From: Cybelea sp963824595
Lineage (GTDB): Bacteria > Vulcanimicrobiota > Vulcanimicrobiia > Vulcanimicrobiales > Vulcanimicrobiaceae
Direction: 5' to 3'
Assembly (NCBI GenBank): GCA_963824595.1
Contig: CAWGPY010000007.1
Coordinates: 271,562-335,561, forward strand
Length of the DNA: 64,000 nucleotides
Below the pieces are notes generated by a model. The model was not told where the DNA came from, did no database searches, and saw only the letters and a program-made list of their open reading frames with translations. Of the stretch, positions 57,544 to 64,000 are shown piece after piece. Both the position numbers and the translations under genes were made by a program. Each line of letters begins with the position of its first letter. Positions within the stretch are counted from its first letter, which is position 1.

Positions 57544-59151
57544 ATGCGAGGTTCACACCTTGTTCTTTCGAGCGTTGCTGCCGCGCTGGTCCTCGGAGCG
57601 TGCAGCGGCGGCAACCCAGCGACGCCGAATCCGGGGCCCGCGCAAGTCGCCGGCGCGGGTTCGCGTCTGGTCGATTCGGGCGTTTCGAAGCCGCGCTTCC
57701 TCCGGTTGATGCACACGCCGAATCATCCGCCCCCGCGCCGTCATCGCATCACGGGCGCGGAGCGGGCGCGGGCACGCGCGGGCGGCTGGCAGCAGCTGCC
57801 GGCGAGCGCGCCGTGGACCAACGGCCCGGACACCCCGCTGTTGATGACCGACGGAACCATCATGGTTCACGACTACTGCACGCCGAACTGGTATAGCCTC
57901 GCGCCCGATTCCACGGGGAGCTATTTCAACGGCAAATGGACGAAGATGGCATCCATGCCGTCGAACTACGGCCCGCTCTACTTCGCATCGGCCGTCCTCG
58001 CGGACGGCAAGATGATGGTCAACGGCGGCGAGTACAACGGCGCCACGTGCCAAGGCGTCGAGACGAACCTCGGCGCGTTCTACGACCCCGTTGCGAACAA
58101 ATGGACGGCGGTGACGGGGCCCAGCGGCTGGGGTGAGATCGGCGACGCCGAGAGCGTCGTCCTTCCCAACGGAACCTACATGCTCGGCAACTGCTGCTAC
58201 ATCTACCAGGCGCTGCTCACGGAATCGTCGTTGACGTGGACGCAGAGCGGCCCCGGCAACGGCAAGATCGACACGAACAGCGAAGAGGGTTGGGCGCTGT
58301 TGCCCAACGGCACCACGCTGGCGGTGGACGTCGGCTCTGAACCGGACGCCGAAGTCTACAACGCGTCAACCAACACGTGGTCTGCTATCGCGCAAGCGCC
58401 GGTGAATCTCACCGCGGGCTTCGAGATCGGCCCGTCAACGCTGCGCCCGAACGGCACGGTGTTCGTGGCCGGCGCGAGCGGCTACAGCGCGGTCTACAAC
58501 ACGAAGACCGGCGTGTGGACGCAGGGCCCGACGTTCCCGAACATCGGCGGCCAGCAATACGACGTGGCGGACGGCCCGTCGTCGCTGCTTACGAACGGCG
58601 ACGTCATGGTCGCCGCGAGCCCGGGCCTCTACCAGCCGCCGGCGCTCTTCTTCACGTTCGACGGCAAGAAGCTGAAGCAGATCGCGGCGCCGCCCGACGC
58701 GCCGAACGACTCGTCGTACAACATCCGCCTGATCGGCCTTCCGACCGGCCAGGTGCTGGAGATCGACGGTTCGACCGACGTCGAGGTCTACACGCCGGGA
58801 CGCCAAGGCGGCGGCGGCAACGCTCCGCAGATCACCAAGGTCGCCACGAGCCTCACGCCGGGCACCACGTACAAGATCACCGGGCGCCGCTTCAACGGCA
58901 TGTCTCAGGCGAGCATGTACGGCGACGACGCGCAGTCGGCCACGAACTATCCGCTCGTACGGATCACGAACAACGGCTCGGGCAAGGTGGTCTACTGCCG
59001 GACGCACGGCACCAGCTTCATGGGCGTCGCGACGAACAAGAAGGTGTCCACGATGTTCGACGTTCCGGCGAGCATCGGCACCGGCGCGAGCAGTCTCGTG
59101 GTGGTCGCAAACGGCGTCGCGTCGAGGCCAGTAAGCGTTACCATACCCTGA
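57544..59151 (+). CDS. Kelch/galactose-oxidase-like lipoprotein
   Basis: The product is 535 residues. The signal MRGSHLVLSSVAAALVLGAC is a lipobox. Residues about 75-410 carry kelch-like repeats (for example TPLLMTDGTIMVHDYCTPNWYSL, GKWTKMASMPSNYGPLYFASAVLADGKMMVNGGEY, GPSTLRPNGTVFVAGASGYSAVYN) as in galactose oxidase-like propellers. The C-terminal about 105 residues form an immunoglobulin-like (early-set) domain. The metal-binding Tyr/His set of galactose oxidase was not confirmed. TAGGAG (57533-57538) precedes the ATG. Ends with a hairpin. Confidence 0.8.
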   Translation: MRGSHLVLSSVAAALVLGACSGGNPATPNPGPAQVAGAGSRLVDSGVSKPRFLRLMHTPNHPPPRRHRITGAERARARAGGWQQLPASAPWTNGPDTPLLMTDGTIMVHDYCTPNWYSLAPDSTGSYFNGKWTKMASMPSNYGPLYFASAVLADGKMMVNGGEYNGATCQGVETNLGAFYDPVANKWTAVTGPSGWGEIGDAESVVLPNGTYMLGNCCYIYQALLTESSLTWTQSGPGNGKIDTNSEEGWALLPNGTTLAVDVGSEPDAEVYNASTNTWSAIAQAPVNLTAGFEIGPSTLRPNGTVFVAGASGYSAVYNTKTGVWTQGPTFPNIGGQQYDVADGPSSLLTNGDVMVAASPGLYQPPALFFTFDGKKLKQIAAPPDAPNDSSYNIRLIGLPTGQVLEIDGSTDVEVYTPGRQGGGGNAPQITKVATSLTPGTTYKITGRRFNGMSQASMYGDDAQSATNYPLVRITNNGSGKVVYCRTHGTSFMGVATNKKVSTMFDVPASIGTGASSLVVVANGVASRPVSVTIP

Positions 59152-59166
59152 GTCCTTCTCATCCCG

Positions 59167-59213
59167 AACGGAGCTTCGTCCGCGTTATCGCGGCGGGGCT
59201 CCGTTGATTTCTT
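59167..59213 (+). terminator. Hairpin between convergent genes
   Basis: AACGGAGC (59167-59174) pairs with GCTCCGTT (59198-59205), with an inner CCGCG/CGCGG stem, followed by GATTTCTTTA. It ends the kelch gene and could also act in the reverse direction. Confidence 0.6.
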
Positions 59214-60253
59214 TAGGGCGTCGGGCGCCGTAGGCGCGGTGGTTTCCGCTCGTAAAGCTCGGGCAGGCGCGCGCTCGACGCCCCGGCCGGCCGCGCGACG
59301 ACGCGATAGTCGAAGGCAATGGATGACCGGCCGCCCTCCGATTCGCGCACGATGAACCCGCCGGCAAACTTCTCCGCCACGTACAGCCCGTGCGTATCGC
59401 CGCCCGGCGTCAGGAATACCTGATATCCCGAGCTAGCGTCAATCGCGCGTGCAAACGCTTCATCGAACCGGATGATTCCGCGACCATTCGTCATACGCGC
59501 GCTTCCGACATCCTCGATTGATGCGCGCGTGCTCTCCAAAGCGAAGGCGCCGACCGTTTTTCCGTCGCGCTTCGAATCCACGATGAATGCTTGTGCCCGC
59601 ACGTCCCCCGCAAACAATCCGTTGCCGCTGCCATCGACGAAAAAGGCGTGAACCGGCGAGGATCCATCGACGATAAGCGGAGTGGAATCCTCGTTGCTCC
59701 CGACGACGTATAGCCCGGTTACGGGGGCCCTGAAAAAGCCCGCTATGTTGTTCTTCGAGGACGCCGAGATCCCAACCATGCCGTTGGCCTGCGCAACGAT
59801 CGCGCCCTGACCGGTGACACCGGATTGCGGCGTCTGCGAGAGCGCTTCGATCGTATTACCCGTCCCGCTGCCGTCGACGGGCCCCTCGGCTAGGAACGCG
59901 GTGCCGGTCGGGTTGTCGGTGGCGGCAATCAGCGCGTATGCCGTTCCTGCGCTCTCGAACTCACCGCCGTACGACTGCTTCGAATACGAATAGATGCCGC
60001 CGATGCCGTTTGCCTGCGCGAGAATGGCCGCCTGTCCGTAGTTGCCGCGCATCGCTTCGAGCGATACCCCCGCGATCGCCGCCCCCGTGCCGCGATTCGT
60101 TTGCGTGAAACAGGGCGTCGCCTTACTGCACGGCTTCTTCTTTGCGGCGGCAACCGCGAGCTGCGACGCCTGCGCGTGGCCGTACAAGAGCGATCCCCCG
60201 GTTAGCAGCGCTGCGAGTCCGAGCGTTGCCCACGTCGTAGCCCCCTGGTTCAT
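59213..60253 (-). CDS. Exported hypothetical protein with repeat-rich N-terminal half
   Basis: The product is 346 residues. An N-terminal signal-like helix (ATTWATLGLAALLTGGSLLYGHAQA) is followed by TPCFTQTNRGTGAAIAGVSLEAMRGNYG and two runs of QANGIGGIYSYSKQSYGGEFESAGTAYALIAATD-type repeats. A C-terminal domain from about residue 220 has FIVDSKRDGKTVGAFALESTRASIEDVGSARM and GYQVFLTPGGDTHGLYVAEKFAGGFIVRE. The family is not one I can name. It lies next to a degenerate copy of its own N-terminal region (60258-60600). Confidence 0.65.
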   Translation of the reverse strand: MNQGATTWATLGLAALLTGGSLLYGHAQASQLAVAAAKKKPCSKATPCFTQTNRGTGAAIAGVSLEAMRGNYGQAAILAQANGIGGIYSYSKQSYGGEFESAGTAYALIAATDNPTGTAFLAEGPVDGSGTGNTIEALSQTPQSGVTGQGAIVAQANGMVGISASSKNNIAGFFRAPVTGLYVVGSNEDSTPLIVDGSSPVHAFFVDGSGNGLFAGDVRAQAFIVDSKRDGKTVGAFALESTRASIEDVGSARMTNGRGIIRFDEAFARAIDASSGYQVFLTPGGDTHGLYVAEKFAGGFIVRESEGGRSSIAFDYRVVARPAGASSARLPELYERKPPRLRRPTP

Positions 60254-60257
60254 CTCG

Positions 60258-60600
60258 TCAGCCCTCGTTATGAATGCGAGCTTGCATGCCGCATAGACCT
60301 GATCGCGGGCTCGCGCATGCGTTGCTTGGGCCCCCGGCGAGGAGCGCGATACCGGTCTGGCTGTCGAGGGCCCCGATCAGCGCATAGGTGCCTCCGCTTT
60401 CGAACTCGCCGCCATACGCCTGCTGCGAATAGGAATAGGTGCCGCCAATACCGTTCGCATGGGCGCGCTGCGCCTGTTCCGTGATTGGTCTGCGTGAGGC
60501 ACGGCGCGGCCTTGTTACACTGCTTTTTTGCCGGCTCGGAGGTAGCCCCGAGGCCGAGCGCGCCGGCCGCAAACAAAAAGCTAAGTATCGTGGCTGGCAT
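60258..60600 (-). pseudogene. Degenerate, truncated copy of the neighbouring gene
   Basis: From ATG 60600 the frame encodes MPATILSFLFAAGALGLGATSEPAKKQCNKAAPCLTQTNHGTGAA, matching the CFTQTNRGTGAA block of the gene at 59213. It then shifts frame: HANGIGGTYSYSQQAYGGEFESGGTYALIGALDSQTGIALLAGGP appears in another frame and ends near 60310. The C-terminal half is missing. This is a decayed tandem duplicate. Confidence 0.7.
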
Positions 60601-60968
60601 CACGAGCGGCTCCTTTGTTGTCGCAGAGACGGTTTGACGGAGGATTCGTGGCACAGGGCACCGGGCAGACCACGCTGAACGCCGGACGGCGCATGCTCCA
60701 CGCCACGACCCAGAAAAGCTGCAGCAGGAGTGTAACGCGTGCCGAGCCGGGCGGACAGTATCTATTGGTATACATCGGCGGCATCTGCGCGCTCTGCATT
60801 CCGGCATTCGGCGGCTTCGGCGGCAGATTGAAGTACGAATTATGCCGGCTATCCACTGCTCGGGAACGGCAGGCCGATCTTCTACCTGGAGCTCGTGTTT
60901 GCGCGCAAGACGACGTTCGGCGCGAAGGTCGCCGCCGGCGGAGGTTTAGCGAGCACGGCGCCGGCGGT
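60601..60968. other. Region without a supported gene
   Basis: No complete gene is seen. One frame ending at 60970-60972 reads NYAGYPLLGNGRPIFYLELVF followed by ARKTTFGAKVAAGGGL and has no start, so it may be the remnant of a lost gene. The rest holds only short frames. Confidence 0.5.
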
Positions 60969-61253
60969 CTAGCCGTATTTCGCGATGAGGCGCTGCGCGT
61001 ACCACGCCGGCCACGGATCGGAAACCGCGGCCGCCGTGTACTGCTCGTCGAGTTCGACGAGATCCCGGGTCAAATGGCTGCGAACGGGCCGCCGGGCCAA
61101 CAGGCGCGGCAGCTCGGAGTGCGCGAGCAGCCAGTCGGAGTAGAACGTCGCCCAGTCGTCGTCGGCGCCCTCGGTATCGGCGAAGACCATATGATGGACC
61201 TCGCCGGCCTCGCGGAGGAGCTCTCCGATCTTGGCCGTGCTATCGGCGGTCAT
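60969..61253 (-). CDS. Small hypothetical protein
   Basis: The product is 94 residues. It has helical, charged character and motifs HHMVFADTEGADDDWATFYSDWLLAHSELPRLL and DLVELDEQYTAAAVSDPWPAWYAQRLI. Not recognised. ATG 61253 overlaps the stop of the upstream gene at 61250 (ATGA), so the two form a small operon. Confidence 0.55.
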   Translation of the reverse strand: MTADSTAKIGELLREAGEVHHMVFADTEGADDDWATFYSDWLLAHSELPRLLARRPVRSHLTRDLVELDEQYTAAAVSDPWPAWYAQRLIAKYG

Positions 61254-61564
61254 TTACCCGAGATGTAAGCGTTGAGCGAGTCGTAGCTGTTGCCCGACAT
61301 GACGATCTTGATTGCCGACGGATCGCTCATGGGATTCGAACATCCGGCGGGCGCGAAGCATAGCGTCCACACCACCGTGCCCCCAGGGCCGGTCGTCTGC
61401 TGCGTGCACGCATCGAAACCATCAGGAATGGTAATTGCCATGACGCAAAACTTGGCCGCCGAGGTCGCTTTGTCATCCTGACCGAAGACGCCCAGCGTCG
61501 GAGTCGAAGGACCACGAATAACGTCCGCCCTGGAGGAAGGCCGTGCCGTTGGGTCAGTGCTCAC
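61250..61564 (-). CDS. Small hypothetical protein
   Basis: The product is 104 residues from ATG 61564. No signal peptide. It contains three cysteines in CTQQTTGPGGTVVWTLCFAPAGC and ends DPSAIKIVMSGNSYDSLNAYISGK. Not recognised. It is the first gene of a two-gene pair with 60969-61253, divergent from the lipoprotein gene at 61785. Confidence 0.5.
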   Translation of the reverse strand: MSTDPTARPSSRADVIRGPSTPTLGVFGQDDKATSAAKFCVMAITIPDGFDACTQQTTGPGGTVVWTLCFAPAGCSNPMSDPSAIKIVMSGNSYDSLNAYISGK

Positions 61565-61784
61565 AGGTTCCCTGCGGGCGGCACTCCCGGCATGAGTTTA
61601 CGACGGACCTGGCGCATCCCGTCGCAGTGGTGGTGAGTCAATGACGCCGAAACTCCAAGGGTGCGACGTAGCGCGCGGCCGAGAGCGGCATCCGCGGCAG
61701 TCCGCTCTATGCTTCGATCATCGACGACTAACGCTCACATTTCCGCAAATGCTTGGTTACGCAAGGAAGATATGGGAGGGTCCT

Positions 61785-62897
61785 ATGAAAAGTTCTCAAT
61801 TGGCCTCCGGTGGCTTGAGCGTCATGGCGGCCGTCGCACTTTTAGCCGGCTGCGGCGGCGGACTTCAGTCCTCGTCGTCGTTTGGGGTGCAGAGCCGACA
61901 AGGCTGGGCGTCGGACGGCCGCGGGCTCGGACCGATGGGGCACCACCACCTGGCGACGTACACGTCGGTGCGCGCTCCCAAGATCAAGCCGGACCATCGC
62001 CAATCGTGGGTCTCGCCAGACGTCAAGAGAGCGCCTCGTTTGCTCTTCATCTCGGACGACTCATCCCAGGACGTGTACATCTTCACGATGCCGGCGATGC
62101 AACTGAAGGGTACGCTGACGGGCTTTAACGGCCCGCAGGGCATGTGTTCGGATAGGCAAGGCAATATCTGGGTTGTCAATACCGGCACCGCACAGGGCCT
62201 CAAATACTCGCGTACCGGCAACTTGCTGGGCTCGGTGAGCGACCCGTTCGGTACTCCGGCGGGCTGCGCAATCAATCCGACCAACGGCGACCTGGCCCTC
62301 AGTGAAACCCGAGGCTCCAACGGGGCGGGCGGCATCGAAATCTACCGGAACGGCTCGGGAAGCCCAACCAGATATCGCAATCCGGCACAATACGAGTACT
62401 TCTTCCCGGCGTACGACACCGACGGTAATCTTTACGTCGACGGCTTCAGCTATCCGACATTTACCGTCATAATCTCGGAGCTGCCGTCGGGCAAGCGTAA
62501 GATGCATACGATCGACTACAGCGGCGGAACGATTCGATTTCCGGGTGGCGTGAACTGGGATCGCGTGAAAGGCCAGCTGGTCGTCAACGATCAGGAGTGC
62601 AACGGGCTCTATGCTTCGTGCGTCTACCAACTGACCGTATCTGGTTTTAGTGCGATGATCGTCGGATCCACACCGCTGAACAACTTCAACGGCACTGCCT
62701 GCGACGTCGATCAAGGCACGATCGCTCCGTTCGGTCAGTATTTCGCGGGCCCATGCATCACCTTCGCTTACAGCGTGAGCTCGGTGGATCGTTGGGCGTA
62801 TCCGTCTGGCGGTACGCCGGGGCAATACAACGATCGGTGGTCGTCGAACCGATCGGTTCGGCAATCAGCAACAAGTAGCCGCGATTGTTTGAGTTAA
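61785..62897 (+). CDS. Propeller-like lipoprotein
   Basis: The product is 370 residues. ATG 61785 is chosen because GGGAGGG precedes it at 61774-61780 and because it opens the lipobox signal MKSSQLASGGLSVMAAVALLAGC. After a spacer it has RLLFISDDSSQDVYIFTMPAMQLKGTLTGFNGPQGMCSDRQGNIWVVNTG, LGSVSDPFGTPAGCAINPTNGDLALSE, and YFFPAYDTDGNLYVDGFSY: an NHL/SMP-30-type propeller of the same style as the 14.7-19.2 kb array but not in tandem with it. Function unknown. Confidence 0.72.
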   Translation: MKSSQLASGGLSVMAAVALLAGCGGGLQSSSSFGVQSRQGWASDGRGLGPMGHHHLATYTSVRAPKIKPDHRQSWVSPDVKRAPRLLFISDDSSQDVYIFTMPAMQLKGTLTGFNGPQGMCSDRQGNIWVVNTGTAQGLKYSRTGNLLGSVSDPFGTPAGCAINPTNGDLALSETRGSNGAGGIEIYRNGSGSPTRYRNPAQYEYFFPAYDTDGNLYVDGFSYPTFTVIISELPSGKRKMHTIDYSGGTIRFPGGVNWDRVKGQLVVNDQECNGLYASCVYQLTVSGFSAMIVGSTPLNNFNGTACDVDQGTIAPFGQYFAGPCITFAYSVSSVDRWAYPSGGTPGQYNDRWSSNRSVRQSATSSRDCLS

Positions 62898-63057
62898 AGT
62901 CGTCGCTAAAGGTTCTTGCTGGATTGCACGGCGTGCTCGTTGAGGCATTCGCTTTATGGGTATACCGGCGACGGTATTCCCGGAATCTCGCCTATTTTGA
63001 ACTCGGGGGAAAGGGCTTGCCTGCCGCGAACACCCTCCGTGCCAGGAGGCAAGCGAG

Positions 63058-64000
63058 ATGAACGTCATCGACGTCGGCCGTTACGCAATGGCCGTGACAT
63101 CAAGCGGGATATTGGCGCTAGCTCTTTCGAGTTGTGCGGTTCGGTCGAGTCCGCCTATGCTGCCGAGTCCGGCTACCGCTGAAGACGCGCCCCCTGGGAA
63201 GCCAAACTTTCACATACACGGGGAAGAAGCAAACGTTCACCGTGCCGGCCGGCGTGACGCGGCTAACGATTACCGCGTATGGCGCCAGCGGCGGGGCAAA
63301 GGTTCGTATATGGGCGGCCACGGCGGGCTCGTGAAAGCCACGATTGTGGTCATGCCGGGAGAGTCGCTGGCGGTTTTCGTTGGTGGAAGCGGCCGCACAG
63401 GTACCCAAAGACCTTTCAATGGCGGCGGCGCCGGCTCCGGCAGACGTCACCATCGCAGCGCCGGAGGCGGCGGCGCATCCGACGTGCGGCTCGACACCGG
63501 GGTTCGAATTGTGATCGCCGGCGGCGGCGGAGGAGCCGGTTCGGCTTCGGGAGAGCACTCGCACAGGGACTCCGATCTTCGTGATGCGTTCAGCGGCTAC
63601 GGACAAGGAGGCGACGGAGGGGGAACGATCGCGGGCGACGGCGAGCACGGCGAAGACGGAGACTATGAGGCCGCGGGTGGCCGCGGCGGCGGCGGCGGCA
63701 GTCAGACCGCCGGAGGAAGCGGCGGCCGCGGCGGCACGGAGCAACAGTTGTTCGGGCGGAGCCGGGGGTAGTGGGGCACGCCATTTGGCGGCGCCGGCGA
63801 GCGGCGGCCCGGTTGCTATGCCGGCGGCGGCGGAGGTGGCGGCGGCAAGTACGGCGGCGGTGGCGGCGGCGGCCCCGCGATGAACTGCGGGTCTACCTAT
63901 TATGGCGAGTTTGGCTATTGCGCGTGGGGTGGCGGCGGTGGCGGTGGCGGCGGGTCGTCGTTCATCGAAAAATCGGCAACGATGATCAAGAACGTCAAGG
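63058..64000 (+). pseudogene. Glycine-rich lipoprotein with several frameshifts, cut by the window end
   Basis: The start is ATG 63058 after AGGAGG (63045-63050), with a lipobox-like signal (SSGILALALSSCAV). Continuity requires frame changes near a C run at 63190-63194 and a G run at 63293-63296, then two more near 63735 and 63775. With them the product shows QTFTYTGKKQTFTVPAGVTRLTITAYGASGG, KATIVVMPGESLAVFVGG, long GG tracts and CGSTYYGEFGYCAWG near the right edge. It is a paralogue of the gene at 19218, which has the same TGKKQxFTVPAGVTR motif. The frame is open past 64000. Confidence 0.72.

Overview
The window is a GC-rich chromosomal segment from a diderm bacterium. It carries an AcrB-type RND pump, many lipobox lipoproteins and a C+ (four-cysteine) ribosomal protein S4. 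The combination of stalk-domain (copper amine oxidase N-terminal-like) proteins, GloVer-repeat and propeller lipoproteins, glycine-rich lipoproteins and fused XRE/NB-ARC regulators fits Candidatus Eremiobacterota / Vulcanimicrobiota (WPS-2). That placement is inferred from gene content only. No CRISPR array, prophage, transposase or replication origin was seen.

Layout. 0-4.3 kb: tail of a nucleotidyltransferase-like gene, an MFS transporter, and twin secreted stalk-domain proteins whose N-terminal module is almost identical in DNA. 4.3-6.9 kb: rpsK-rpsD-rpoA-rplQ behind its own terminator and promoter. 6.9-20.2 kb: accessory block with a frameshifted LuxE-like gene, two large XRE/NB-ARC/TPR regulators each divergent from secreted lipoprotein genes (a seven-repeat GloVer protein; four propeller-like lipoproteins in a row), and a glycine-rich lipoprotein. 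Four genes here are broken by one frameshift or stop. 20.2-24.4 kb: CoA-binding protein/metY, and leuC-leuD. 24.4-32.1 kb: rpmE, prfA, prmC, pyrG, two glycosyltransferases, a stalk-domain protein, a HIT protein. 32.2-43.3 kb: rpsU (56 codons), yqeY, nfeD-floA, phoH-ybeY-dgkA/PAP2, corC, recO, ruvX, mltG, a DUF1292 protein, an MGDG-synthase-like glycosyltransferase and DoxX, many joined by 4-base ATGA/GTGA overlaps. 43.3-46.1 kb: five tRNAs, a phospholipase C/acid phosphatase-type lipoprotein and tadA. 46.1-52.8 kb: a two-component system divergent from a membrane-fusion protein plus RND pump. 52.8-57.5 kb: a secreted-type hypothetical, an M20 amidohydrolase, an SRPBCC protein, an FmdB-type zinc ribbon under a CIRCE-like operator, aroA and HU. 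57.5-64 kb: second accessory block with a kelch lipoprotein, a tandem pair of which one copy is degenerate, small unknowns, a propeller lipoprotein and a multiply frameshifted glycine-rich lipoprotein that runs off the end.

Housekeeping genes are compact, co-directional and translationally coupled. Several lie behind -10 boxes only 6-9 bases from the start codon, which suggests leaderless transcripts. The accessory blocks encode mainly exported lipoproteins built from repeat or propeller modules. The pairing of STAND-type regulators with these lipoproteins is the most interesting undescribed arrangement. The clustering of single-base disruptions in the accessory blocks, several in homopolymers, leaves open whether these genes are decaying or the assembly contains indel errors.
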